This document shows, one piece after another, positions 11,642 to 22,699 of a stretch of DNA of 64,000 nucleotides. Both the position numbers and the translations under genes were made by a program. The notes under the pieces were generated by a model. It was not told where the DNA came from and searched no databases. It saw only the letters and a list, made by a program, of their open reading frames with translations. Within the stretch, counting starts at the first letter, position 1; every line of letters starts with the position of its first letter. Location of the stretch: the NCBI GenBank assembly GCA_025201345.1, contig JAIXMG010000020.1, forward strand, positions 186,001 to 250,000, written 5' to 3'. The DNA is from Thamnidium elegans (Eukaryota; Mucoromycota; Mucoromycetes; Mucorales; Mucoraceae).

Positions 11642-11911
11642 TCCTGTGCAGCTGGACCATTCGCCCCCAACAAACTAAACACCATACCTGATGACATACT
11701 GGTCATGGTTGGCACTGTTTCCTCAACCCTTTGGAAATATCACTGGTTGCGCATTATCAACAACAAAGCTTGGTCCCATGAAGCTATTCTACAAATGCTC
11801 CAACAAGACTATCATACTACAATTAATAATTTCAAATCGACATACAAACCCACTCAACGGTGGAGCTCGATTATTCATATTTTTTCTCCTGGAATTTCCC
11901 TGGCGGTGTAA
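11642..11911 (+). pseudogene. possible retroelement-derived fragment
   Basis: An open frame without a plausible start reads through GPFAPNKLNTIPDDILVM and then TLWKYHWLRIINNKAWS. The WKYHWxxIINN phrase resembles segments I associate with C-terminal regions of zygomycete non-LTR retrotransposon proteins; this comes from memory and is weak. Upstream the frame is closed by stops, so it is at best a relic. It ends about where the 22-bp repeats of the adjacent DNA transposon begin. Confidence 0.3.
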
Positions 11912-11913
11912 CC

Positions 11914-12006
11914 GCGATTTCACAGACTGAAAAACAATTTCACGGACCAAAAGAAACAATTTCACGGACCAAAAGAAACAATTTCATAGGCTGAAAAACG
12001 ATTTTA
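11914..12006. repeat. left array of ~22-bp tandem repeats
   Basis: About four copies of a 22-bp unit (AATTTCACGGACCAAAAGAA plus AC), two of them identical in the centre and two diverged at the edges. They sit just outside the left side of the degenerate transposase and look like subterminal transposase-binding iterons. Confidence 0.7.
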
Positions 12007-12390
12007 CCATTCGTGGGATCGTTTTTTTTTTTAATTAATTTAGGTAAAAAAAGTACACTTTTAAAGCATAAAAAATATTTGAAAAGTGAATAGGTTCATA
12101 GTACATAGAATATAATAATATAATAAGACTTTTAAAATGCAATCATTTCATAATAATACATGAAAAAAAGCAGAGCTTAGAGGGTATGATATCTGAGGCT
12201 ATGAAATAGACAAAGATACAAAAAATTAAAAATTAAAAAGAGCAAAAGAGTAATCAGATGCAAAAAATAATTAATAAGTTTATTCAATAAAAAAGAACTG
12301 CACAGAAATGGGCTAGGAGACTGAAAGAGGATAAAGATTGGAATATCTTCGAAAAACAAACGAATAAAATTAATAATTCAGCAGGCCAGC

Positions 12391-13278
12391 TTGATGAGAT
12401 GTAAGATTCACCTTTTAAATTTTTACGACAGTAATCCTCAAGTCAGAGTTGTGGATGCAGTTTGTTCCCTTATTAAAAAATTCGAACCACTCACACTGAA
12501 AAAATCAAGTGAGAAGTTTCCTCAAAACATAATGCAACCTTTCACTCAAAAAAATCACTCGTCATCCAGCCCCCAGAAACGATCGAGCCAAAATTGCAAA
12601 CCGCATAGCATGGGTTGAGAAGTGGAGCAAAATAGATATGGATTACCTTGAAAACTGTGTTTTTGTTGATGAATCAGCTTTCGATATCTATATGAAACCT
12701 CCAGGAGGATGGTCTATTAAGGGCACACCAGCTATTGTAAGCACTCCTACCACCAGAGCAGTATCACACACAGTTTTGGGTGCAATCTCGGCGAAGTATG
12801 TCGAGTTAATGGAGCTTCGAAATCCTCAGGAACACACATTCAAAAGGCTAAAAATCGATTCTGGTAATCGCAAAAGAAAAGCACCATCAAAACCAAAGAA
12901 GCCTGCTTCCAAAGGAACTATCACTGACCATTATATGAATTTTATTCAGAAACAATGGATAAAATGGATTGCATTCCGGAAATGAAAGGATTACATAGTT
13001 ATGGATAATGCACCAATCCATACATCTAACGAGATTGATACTATGGTGACAGATATAAGTGCATTTATCTCCCTCCTTACTCGCCTAACTTTAATCCTAT
13101 TGAGAAATTTTGGTCTATAGTTAAAAATAAGATCAAACGTAGTCAATTCCAAACCAAAGGGGATTTATCAACAAGAATAATTGAGGTTTGCAATAATGTT
13201 CCTCCAGAACATCTTCGAGCATTTGTACAACATTCGGTAAACATACTTGAAGATTGCTTAAAAGGCAATCCTATCTAA
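12391..13278 (+). pseudogene. degenerate Tc1/mariner-IS630-type transposase
   Basis: Three frames together cover much of a DDE transposase. An N-terminal helix-turn-helix part lies at 12391-12618. A frame at 12638-12985 carries the first catalytic Asp (NCVFVDESAFD) and the GTPAIVSTPTTRA segment. Near 13002 MDNAPIHTS carries the second Asp. After that the frame shifts, and the PPYSPNFNPIEKFW signature with the catalytic Glu is only readable in another frame (about 13068-13115). At least two frameshifts and several stops make it inactive. It belongs to the same broad family as the transposase at 56474 but is clearly a different lineage. Confidence 0.85.
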
Positions 13279-13323
13279 TAAAATGTCACAAAAAACTGTA
13301 AAAATATCTACTGAGAATTGAAG

Positions 13324-13456
13324 AAACCGCCTTTTGAGAAAACAGTAATCGTCTTTTGAGAAAATTATAACCGCCCTTTGAGAAAACAATAGCCACCCTT
13401 TCGAAAAAAAAAACCACCTATCGAGGATTTTAAAAACCGCCCTTTAGTGTTGCGCT
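13324..13456. repeat. right array of ~22-bp tandem repeats
   Basis: Five to six diverged copies with period about 22 bp built on AACCGCCCTTTGAGAAAACA. They lie just downstream of the dead transposase and mirror in position the left array at 11914-12006. They are probably the right subterminal region of the same element. Confidence 0.65.
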
Positions 13457-13465
13457 AACTGGATG

Positions 13466-13930
13466 TCATGGCCTGTTGAGGTAAGTTAAAAAATAAATTG
13501 ATTATTGGTAACTGATGCAATGCTAGATGTACAAACGACGCTTGTCTCGAAGGAAGAGAGATGAGATTATGGAATCGTGACTTGGACACAACTCTTAATT
13601 TTCTTAAAATACTACAAAGCTTGAGAAATACGGGTGAAGGTCCCGCTGCTTTTCGCAGAAATAATTAAAAAAAAAACAATCCGTTGAAGTTATCGCTTCT
13701 ACATTTTAATAGCGGGTATTGCATTTTATATTGTCATTTTATATTGTAATTTTATTACGAAAAGAGATAAACCAACAATTATTTTCAATTTTCTCATTCA
13801 GGCCTTGGCTTTTCTTCTTTTGGAAGTTTCTCTCCGGGTGTGATAGAAGCTACATATTTTAAACTATATCATGAACTTTACTTTTTTTTATGTTATTCTA
13901 ACTAAGAAGACTGTATACAAAGCTTTTTTT
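13466..13930. other. intergenic, nothing recognised
   Basis: AT-rich DNA between the dead element and the small membrane-protein gene; no supported coding frame. Confidence 0.4.
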
Positions 13931-14215
13931 TTATTGTTGATCTTGTTCGTTTTCTTCTTGAAAAAAGAATTCATCATCTAGATCAAATGCATCATTGAGA
14001 TCAAATAAAAGTACAATAACAAAAAGCATGGGTAAAACAACTTTAGGTCTCATGACCTGCTTTGTAAATTGAACAACTATGCTTCCAAAGTAAGAGGGTG
14101 ATTGTACTAGAGGCGTGGAAGAACTTGTCGCTGCCGTCGCTGCTGCTGCTGCAATCACTCGTGAACTCACATATCGATATGGAAACATTGAAAATCCTCC
14201 TCCATTCGCTGACAT
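13931..14215 (-). CDS. small single-pass membrane protein, unknown
   Basis: A 94-residue frame starts MSANGGGFSMFPYRYVSS. It has an Ala-rich stretch, then a hydrophobic helix VVLPMLFVIVLLF (about residues 59-71), and a highly acidic tail (DLNDAFDLDDEFFFQEENEQ). The arrangement suggests a tail-facing membrane protein. No family is recognised. It follows UBA1 on the same strand with about 145 bp between. The composition and the clear topology argue for a real gene. Confidence 0.5.
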   Translation of the reverse strand: MSANGGGFSMFPYRYVSSRVIAAAAATAATSSSTPLVQSPSYFGSIVVQFTKQVMRPKVVLPMLFVIVLLFDLNDAFDLDDEFFFQEENEQDQQ

Positions 14216-14359
14216 GGTGTCTATTTTATTATTTTACTGCAAAAAAAAAAAGAGAAAAGTATGGCTTTCTTTGATCGCAAATTGCTTAAATAAATAAATA
14301 AAACTGGGTTTAAAGCATTGATGTCAAAAAAAAAATGTTTATTTTAAAAAAGGAAAAAG

Positions 14360-17300
14360 TTATTGTCTGATCTTGACTCTAACATAAGGAACATCAACGT
14401 CCTCGTCATCAGCGTCATTAACACAGATTTCAAAGATCAAAGACTTGACATAAGCAGGAATAGGTTTCTTTGATACAGTTTCAACGACCTTGGATAACTT
14501 CATATTTAATCTTTCAGCAGCCTTCTTCTTATTCATAAAGAAAGAGTAAACCATGGAGACACCAGAGGAAACCATGGTAACCTCCAATTTATGTTCGTTT
14601 TGGAAATAATCAATGAACTCTTGCAAGGTCATGTCTCTATCGATATCAAAGCGATCCCATAAACTAAATTTGATACCGTTGTATTCAAGTTCAGGCATAG
14701 CAATAGGTTCAGAGAAACCAAAGAATGGTAAAGCCAAATTAACAAATCCGTTCTTATATTTCTCCAAATCCTTCTTACCGTCAATAATCTTGTAGAGTTC
14801 AAGACAGACAAGACCAGTGACCATAGCTGTTGTGGTTGCAATAGCAGGGATAATCTTACCAGCAATAAACTTGGTCTTGTAACGATTGGCAGGTGTAATA
14901 CCGTAGTTCATAGCACGCAAGTTGGATGCTGCTGTAATGAAATCAATGTGATGGTTGGAGTCATCATCCTTTTCAAATTCGGCAGGTTGTAAACGGAAGT
15001 TACCAACCTGAGCAGGTGATGGTAAGTTAGCAATAACGTCATCTAAACTATCGTTTCCATTATCGTTATCAACATTTTCGTTTTCTTGAACTTGAATCTT
15101 GACACCTTCTTTAGGCTTAAATTCAGGGACAATAATGTTATCAAGTTCCTTACGGAAATAACTATCATCGTTTTCTCCCTTAATACCGTAGTTAAAGGCG
15201 TGCAAGTTGGCAGCATCGATAACGAAATCAAGATGAGCACGGTTATTGACATCGAATGTAAGTGGTGTAGGTGCACGCTTAGGTCCGGACCAGAACAATT
15301 GACCGGTAGATGTAACTGCATCAGGAGGGAAATTGAACAACAATTGACGGATGGTGTTACTGAACAAATCTTCAAACTTGAGACGAGCCCAAGCAACACA
15401 ATCAGTAAAGTTGGCGGGCTTATCGTTTGTCAAATAGTTGGCAACGGTTTCAATGGTTTCCTTGGCAGTACCGCCTTGCTTTAAAGTAGCTTCAATAAAG
15501 TTGGGTTGAGTCAAGTATAAGTTGACGTTATCAGCAGGTTGCTTAAAATAACCTTCAAATAAATCACGAGCCCATTGAATGGTATGCTCAATGGCGTTGG
15601 GGAAATTCTTGAGAGTACAGATAGGAATAGACTTCTCAGGGGGGTCTTGAGAGGAAGAGTAGGATTCGGTCAAGAAGGGAAGAATGACTTGAGTGTTACC
15701 CTTGGTACCAAGCGTACCGGACTCTAAAAGAGGTTTACGGTAATAAACACATCTTCTGTCCATATATTTACGAGCTTCAACGTTATCAAGAGCATTGGTA
15801 ACACCATCTAATGCCTCAAAGAAGTCATCGTCATAAATGTTCTCAGTCTCGGGACCAACACGGTCTTGATGAATAGTGATATGGTTTAATAAATCAGGGT
15901 TCATCTTGGTTGCAGCAGCAGAAGCGCATTCAGACTTCAATTTCTACATATATAAAAACACAGATAATTTTTTTGCATGAATACTACATTTTTTTCCCCC
16001 ACAAAAAAAAAAAATAGTTTTTACTTACACCAACATCAGTGGATCTAAACAAGAACTGTCTATTTAAGTTACTCTTTTCAATTGTATCCATATCGGTAAT
16101 GGTTAAATGACCTTTAGGACCACTACCTAAACCCATCATAGCCCAGTTCTTGAGCATTTCACAACCAATAGCACCAGCACCAACAAGGAACTCATTGGTG
16201 TTTGCAATCTTTTCTTGGAAAGCCTTACCGAAGACAGCAATTTGACCATCATAGCGAGAGCCGATAGGGGCACAAAGTTCTTCAGTCAAAGGAACACTTT
16301 CGGGAAGTGCCTCAAGAGCATCAAAGTACATGTATTGATGAATAGGACTGAATTTACCACTGACAGCCTTCAAGACCTCTTGAGCAGCCAAACCACCAAG
16401 AACAGCAACCATAGGAGCCAATTCACCAGCAGATTGGTATGCTAATTCCTTGACTAACTTTTCATCTAATTCAGGCTTTTCATCAACAGACGCAACAAGA
16501 GCTTGAGTTTGTTCAAAGACCTCGGTAGCATCAGCTTCGTTTCTAGGTTTAGGGTAACGGCCATGTTTTTCAACAAAGTTGGATAAAGCTTGGAAGGCAA
16601 GATGCAATTGCATAGGACGATCAAATTTAGCAAAATCAGATACCAAGAATTCAGGCTGGGTTAAAGATTCATTAAATGATTTGAAATCAATGTGCTTGGG
16701 CACCTTGACTTGAGTGAATAATCCTCCGTTGGTGTATTCGCCAAAGTTGGAGGTATCGCCAATACTGAAACTGTAGGGTCCAAATACTTTAATAGGGCGG
16801 GGTTCAATATCGTTCAATTCGGTCATGCCTTGGATCTCTTTAAAGGTCACGTAGTCACCGTCTTCTAAACCGTGACGGACTTCATCTAAACAAGTAACAA
16901 TACCTTCTTCTTCCTAATCTCTCTTTTATATCAATATACATATTATTTTTTTGTGTATGTATATATATATTTTACCTTAGAGACATTGGCAATCATACCG
17001 TGCAAAGGTTCTTCACCAGTGGTATCGATAACTTCAAATTTAGATCCAAAATCATTAAAGATACGACTATAATAAGATTTAGTTTCTTTTCTTTTTTTTT
17101 TCCTAGCATACGTATAGTTTCTCTTACCCAAAGAGACCACGAACTTCAGTAGAGATAAAGTGAATGTTATTGGCATGGCATATTTCAGAAATAGCCAATT
17201 GCTTTGATAAAGGCATCTCAGTAATAACTACAACCTTGTACTTTTTCAATTCTTCCTCGGTTAATTCACCTTCACAAAGGTTAACAGGGACGTATTGATT

Positions 17301-17810
17301 CAATTCAGCTAATTTAGGTTGAGTGACCTTAGCGCGTGGTTGGCCAATATCTTGTTCGGTCAAGTAGAACTATTATATTTTTTGGTAAGTATATATTGGT
17401 TTGTATTTTTTTAGTACATACTTGAGCTGATAAATCAGAAATTTCGACAGGTGTAGGATCCCAAAGAGTGACACTCTTGACACCAGCCAAAACAACATTT
17501 TTAGCTAAAGGTAAAATATAAAGAAAAAGAAGGGGGTCAGACGATTAAAAAAACCACTATAGTTGATATATTCTTTTTTTTAATCTTACCAATTTCAACA
17601 CCAAGACCCTTTAAGCCAACAATTAAAACATGAGCAATACTCATCTTTTTCATGGCGTCATGGCCCAAGACGTAACTAAAAAAAATAACGCGTGAGAAAT
17701 AGGTACTCTTTTTTTTAAAAAAAAGAAAGCAAAAAAAGTACTTACAGTTGACGAGAGTACAAACCTTCGTCAATAATTTGTTCAGAATCAACATTCATTT
17801 TATTAGACAT
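14360..17810 (-). CDS. UBA1: ubiquitin-activating enzyme E1
   Basis: Seven exons (17746-17810, 17590-17675, 17422-17504, 17128-17369, 16976-17066, 16029-16913, 14360-15943) join in phase to give about 1011 residues; yeast Uba1 has 1024. It activates ubiquitin with ATP and passes it as a thioester to E2 enzymes. The inactive adenylation half begins with [12 protein letters not shown] and [14 protein letters not shown]. The active half has [18 protein letters not shown] and the [19 protein letters not shown] nucleotide/metal-binding stretch. The catalytic Cys is in [10 protein letters not shown] at about residue 593. The C-terminal ubiquitin-fold domain ends PYVRVKIRQ. All key residues appear present. 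Internal start codons within single exons are not used. Confidence 0.95.
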
Positions 17811-17976
17811 TTTTTAATTTACTTAATAACAAGAAAGAAAAAAAGAAATAAAAAGAACAAAAAAGTTTATGTAGTTTTTAACAAATTTTTTTTTACGTCA
17901 TTGCCGTTCTTTTAGTGCGTGTAGACAGTTTCATTACAAATGTGTTTTAGTAATACGAAGGAACGTTTTTATTTAT

Positions 17977-18786
17977 TTATAATTCAGCATGTTCAATAGC
18001 ATCAACGGGTAAGACACCAGAATCAGCAATAACAATATCAACCTTGGGCTTATCACCATATCTATTATATATATATATTAAGTATCACTCTCTCTCTTAT
18101 ACTACATATACAAAAAAAAAACACTTACCCCTTGGGAGTCTTTTCAATGGCCTCAACAACATCCATACCTTCAATAACCTTACCAAAGACAACATGCTTA
18201 CCATCTAACCAAGCAGTCTTTACAGTAGTAATGAAGAATTGAGAACCATTAGAGTTAGGACCAGCATTAGCCATAGAAAGAACACCCTACATATAAAAAA
18301 AAACGTCAAAACATATTTATTTATTATTACTATCGTTATATACTTACAGGACCAGTGTGTCTTAACTTGAAGTTCTCATCAGCAAATTTATCACCATAGA
18401 TAGACTTTCCACCAGTACCGTTACCCTTAGTGAAATCGCCACCTTGAATCATAAACTTCTCAATAACACGATGGAACTTGGATCCTTTATAACCGAAACC
18501 CTTTTCACCAGTAGCTAATTGCTTGAAGTTTTCGGTAGTCTTGGGAACGGTCTTACCGTATAAACCGATAACAATACGACCAAGGTTTTCATCACCTTGC
18601 TTAATGTCAAAGTAGACTTTTTTTTTGTAAATGTTAGTTTATATACTTATTTATACAGAAAAAAACGCGTGGAAATAAGTTACCCTTGTCAGTGATAAGA
18701 GGACCAACAGCGGCAGAGACATAGTTAAATGTTGTAAGTGCAAGAAGCACAGTTAAAAGAAGTGCTGTAAAGTTAAAACGAGACAT
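17977..18786 (-). CDS. secretory-pathway cyclophilin (peptidyl-prolyl isomerase B type)
   Basis: Four exons (18684-18786, 18348-18616, 18129-18286, 17977-18061) give 204 residues. Residues about 1-25 are a signal peptide ([20 protein letters not shown]). The cyclophilin domain follows: [37 protein letters not shown] (catalytic Arg and the active-site QGGD), GSQFFIT and [12 protein letters not shown]. It catalyses proline cis-trans isomerisation for folding of secreted proteins. The C-terminus reads EHAEL, an HDEL-like tail in which the Asp is replaced by Ala, so ER retention may be weak. None of these exons is long enough to appear as a single large frame. It lies head-to-tail upstream of UBA1, with 166 bp between. 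Confidence 0.93.
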
Positions 18787-19715
18787 TTTTTTTTTGGGGA
18801 AAAAAGAAAAAAGAAAAAATAATTAGAGAAAGGGGTTATATATTAATATCTTGTTGTGTTACAGGTTTTTTTTATTAACCAATAATGAGATGCTTTGTAT
18901 CTCTGAGTTTCTAACAAACAATTAGGCCTTCTCTCTTTTGAAAACGGTAAAAAAAACTACGGAAGAGTAGTTTCCAGTGTGGTAGAGAGAATAGTTTGAT
19001 ATAGAGGGGATAGTGTGTGTTGATTTTTGGGAGGTAGGTATGAAAAAACTAGTGGTTCCCATTTTTAAGCATTAGAAGTTTCCTATCAAAAGACTAATGA
19101 GCTACAATAACAAGACTTTTTTTTCCTGACAAAGGTACGCGTTGTACGTTAACAAGATACGTATAGGATTATGAGTCATCGTACTAAACTTGCATATACA
19201 AAAAATAAAAGGGTTTGGCATGTTATCTATACCCAATATTTTAGAAACTACTTAATAAATAAATTTCACTCTGTAATTTGCTTATCTCCCACATGTAACT
19301 CAATAGCTTGGCCAAAATAAATACGCATCAAGGTGACATAATAGCGATATATTTATCGGTGTTTATTCCTTTTTATTATACGTTTACAAAAGGTACTGCA
19401 GACAGCCCTTATTTGCTTAATGCGGATTAAAGCGTTTTTTTTTTTTCTTTTTTTTTTTAAAAAAAAAAACGAATTATTTTGATCCAGTAAAAGTGTAACA
19501 CATATCCTTATTTTTATAACAAGGTTTTTTTCTTAATTTTATATATTGTGGTATACCTGAATATTATACTTTTTTCTAATAGCAGCTCTTTTTAGGGGTA
19601 TTCGATTTAAGGGTAATTAGGCTCTATTTAATAACCGCGGATTTCTCGACCGCCCGCTTTAACACCATTGTTACTACTTCGATTAAGGGTGGAATTCAAT
19701 TTCACCAAACTACTT

Positions 19716-19772
<57 letters not shown>

Positions 19773-20051
19773 TAATAAGAAACAAAAAATACTTGAGATA
19801 ATTTATATTCGGTAATAAAAATGTTGTACAAGTTTTTTTTTGGAGCTTATTCCAAGTGACAATATAGTTTAATTTTCCACTACATTAGGTTTTATTGAGT
19901 CGAAAAAGTTAGGTATATTGAGGAACAAATGAGCAAATATACATTTGAATAATTTAGTTACATAGTCCAATAGTAAGTTTATTTATAAAGTATATATTTC
20001 TTCAACTTTACATCAATGAATCAAAAACTGAAACTAGGTTGTTTTTATCGG
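18787..20051. other. intergenic with T54 homopolymer
   Basis: No coding sequence supported. It holds the cyclophilin promoter and the 3' flank of the zinc-finger gene. A run of 54 T (19718-19771) is the longest homopolymer in the window. Confidence 0.5.
19718..19771. repeat. poly-T tract (T54)
   Basis: Longest homopolymer in the window; exact length is doubtful. Confidence 0.95.
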
Positions 20052-21353
20052 TCAAATACGCAACTTTTCATCTGTATCTTCTTGCTTAATTTCTAGTTTT
20101 TTCATAGTATGGAATATGCCCAAGTGAATAGCGTAACCTCTGTGACTTGAGAAAGTTCTATTGCACAAGGCACAATGCTTATTTTTACCATCCATGTTGA
20201 ACTTCATTTTAGTTAGTGTGGTACCATGAACCATATACAAATGGCCTTTATATGACGATGCACTTTTGTATATTTTGTCACAGGCAGTGCAATAGTTGTC
20301 TATTTCATCAATAACTGGCGTTTTGTTACGATTAACACGATATCGCAAGGATTCAGCCCCACCAGATTTTACATGGTGATATCGATCCAAATGACATCGA
20401 TAGTTGTCCAATGACTTACATACTCTATCACAAACATTACAATACTTTTTTAAAACGTCCACAACCGGCATAATATTGTTATCTATAACACATCTCTTGC
20501 GAACAAGCATATTATGAACATTAACCAGATGGCGTCGGTATGCATATTTGTTAAGATATGTTTTATCGCATAAAGTACAATGATTATTTGGATTGTTAAC
20601 ATCTAGGTCAGCAGCGACTGCGTCCTGTTTGATACCATGGATTTTATCCAAATGAATGCAATATAAACGTTTTGTAAGAAAAGCTTTTTGACAATCAGCA
20701 CAGTATTTCTTAAACGCGAGGTCTTCCTTACTAGGGCTCTTACGATCTATTCCTTGGTAAAGTTCCAGCACTTCTTCAAGGTGGACGGAAATCAGATGAC
20801 ATAAATAGTTTTTTCTAGTGCTACACGTGTGTTCGCACGAAAGACAATAGTTATTTGGATCATTAACGATTGGTGTCAAATCAGGCCAAGAAGACGGCGA
20901 TGTACGATGTACGTTTCGCAAATGAGCCATAAAACTGGGTTTTTGCCTATACTTTATACCACATACTTTACAATAAAGACTTGATAAATCAAAATTGCTT
21001 GATTCGGAGTGAACGTCTAGTAAGGTTTTCATTTTATGAGATCGAAATAAATGCCGTCTATAAGATGTCTTGGTATCATATGTTTTCTTGCAAACATCAC
21101 AGTACAGGCTTAAAATATCAATTGTTGGCTTCATATTTTTTATATCGTGTAGTTTTCTTGTGGATACTGAGGATATAGGATGTGGCATATGATGAACGTT
21201 GATCAAATGAATATTGTAGTAAGCTTGGCACCTGAACTTAAAGCTACATGATGCACAGTATTTATTTGGATCGTTAGCATCAGGTGTTTTCGATGGGTTT
21301 GATTTTGGCCTTGCTTTGTTAAGTGGAATAAGAATATTATTTAGATTGGCCAT
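20052..21353 (-). CDS. C2H2 zinc-finger protein with nine fingers
   Basis: This 433-residue single-exon frame carries nine C2H2 fingers of the pattern C-x2-C-x12-H-x4-H, mostly introduced by YC or HC (YCASC, YCDVC, YCKVC, YCLSC, YCADC, HCTLC, YCNVC, YCTAC, HCALC). Linkers are about 20-30 residues and lack the TGEKP consensus, so fingers are spaced rather than in a tight DNA-reading array. The tail LEIKQEDTDEKLRI contains a SUMOylation-like IKQE motif. The role is presumably nucleic-acid binding, target unknown. The frame continues upstream of this ATG through another, degenerate finger, interrupted by a single TGA at 21402-21404; this start is therefore the first usable one after that stop. 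Confidence 0.8.
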   Translation of the reverse strand: MANLNNILIPLNKARPKSNPSKTPDANDPNKYCASCSFKFRCQAYYNIHLINVHHMPHPISSVSTRKLHDIKNMKPTIDILSLYCDVCKKTYDTKTSYRRHLFRSHKMKTLLDVHSESSNFDLSSLYCKVCGIKYRQKPSFMAHLRNVHRTSPSSWPDLTPIVNDPNNYCLSCEHTCSTRKNYLCHLISVHLEEVLELYQGIDRKSPSKEDLAFKKYCADCQKAFLTKRLYCIHLDKIHGIKQDAVAADLDVNNPNNHCTLCDKTYLNKYAYRRHLVNVHNMLVRKRCVIDNNIMPVVDVLKKYCNVCDRVCKSLDNYRCHLDRYHHVKSGGAESLRYRVNRNKTPVIDEIDNYCTACDKIYKSASSYKGHLYMVHGTTLTKMKFNMDGKNKHCALCNRTFSSHRGYAIHLGIFHTMKKLEIKQEDTDEKLRI

Positions 21354-21747
21354 ATGCTTGCGATATAACGCAGCAGTTGTAAATCTCTTATTGCAAACAT
21401 TTCAGTAGTATGTTTTGGAGTCGATAATAGGTGTCTTTTTAGTTTTGTGGAAGTGAAGTTCATGATCAAGAAAAGATTTTACGAGTCTAAAAGTGATATT
21501 ACACATACGACAGTGTTTGTTTTTGTTACCTGTCGATAAAAATATATAATGAGTATCAGGTTGCGTAAACCCCCCCTTTCTAACCCTCTCTCTCTCTTTC
21601 TCTCTCTATATATATTTCCTTTTCAACACTTACTGCTTTCATACTTGCTAATCTCTAAAGAAGGCGATTCAATTTTCGTTGGAGAATACAAAGCGCATTT
21701 CAAAGATTCTTTGCTGTCCTCAGTTTCTTGCTTAATATAGGCTCTTG
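21354..21747 (-). pseudogene. upstream exons of the zinc-finger gene, interrupted by an in-frame TGA
   Basis: Upstream of the ATG at 21353 the same frame continues through NVCNKRFTTAALYRKHM, a TGA at 21402-21404, and then HCRMCNITFRLVKSFLDHE, another finger. The exon begins at 21531 after a CGACAG acceptor. It joins in phase to an exon at 21634-about 21747 (YIKQETEDSKESLK, ending KYESS) with donor GTAAGT. The shared IKQE motif and phase continuity support these as genuine coding exons. The true N-terminus is not resolved: a short frame starting MRQKASDV at 21816 runs into a stop. Either the gene is broken and restarts at 21353, or the TGA is a sequence error. Confidence 0.55.
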
Positions 21748-21829
21748 TTCTTGGTCGGTCTACTTAATATCTTGTTTAGACGCGTTGATTTTAACATCGC
21801 TTGCTTTTTGTCGCATATTATTTAAGGAA

Positions 21830-22690
21830 GGGGAAGAAAGTTTTTTTGTTTTGTTTTGTTTTTTTTGTCGCGTCGAAAGCCTTTTTTTTTTTGCTACACA
21901 ATATTCAGTCACTTATGAAACGCATTAGGAAGTAAAGTGTCGTATAAACTATAATCAATACTTAATTTTGAGTGTTGCTTTTAAATTATAATCGGTATTA
22001 TGTTCATCGATCATCTTTCGATTATATTTATTTTATGAGTGATTTTAGCACACATTTAAGTCATTAAAATTAGTTTATCCTGTTCTATACACCACAATAC
22101 CTTGAATCGGCTCGGGAATAAATAATAAAATGTAAATCTTCAACTAATTTTGAGATGTGTTTATTTAATTTATGAAGAAATTGTATGTAACCATCTAGTC
22201 ATTAAGAGTATATTATCTACCAATGTTATTCATAAACAAAGGGTAATAATTGAAACGATAGGGAAATAAACCTTACAAAGTAAGTAGTTATGTGCTATTT
22301 TAATATATAGCTCTGTACTGTTTTAATTGATAACAGTAAAATTTTTAATAGAATTTAAAATGATTTTAATGTTTGAGCTCTTGTACAAAAAGATACACAA
22401 TATATTTTTTGTATAAAAGCTCGGACGAGTTCAAGAGTTATGTAAAGCGTTATAATCCGGCATTGTCCATCAATTATCCTTTTTAAAACACTTTTTTTTA
22501 TATGAAGATCCAAGCATCTCTTTTAAAAAGGTAATTTTTACAATGTTTGAAATAAGGTCTTTTTATTGTATAGTTAAAAGTCAGGAAATAATTCTTTCGC
22601 TCAAGTTGCTTAGTAAAAGTTAATCGTTTGGAAGATGTCTTTAATACCAAATATTGAAAACCGCTTGTTGTTTTATATTTTTCTACTTTT
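21830..22690. other. intergenic, nothing recognised
   Basis: Very AT-rich, no supported coding frame. It leads into the fold-back repeat at 22.7 kb. Confidence 0.4.
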
Positions 22691-22699
22691 TTTATGATC

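Larger units (their letters stand above)
11908..13465. mobile_element. dead Tc1/IS630-type element (approximate limits)
   Basis: The broken transposase plus the two 22-bp repeat arrays define an element of roughly 1.55 kb. A TA followed by ACCGCGATTT on the left and, in reverse complement, TA followed by AAGGGCGGTTT on the right may mark the ends. The terminal match is short and imperfect, so the borders are tentative. Confidence 0.55.

Noticed and set aside
15086..15484. 132-residue plus-strand frame
   Set aside because: Shadow of the UBA1 last exon.
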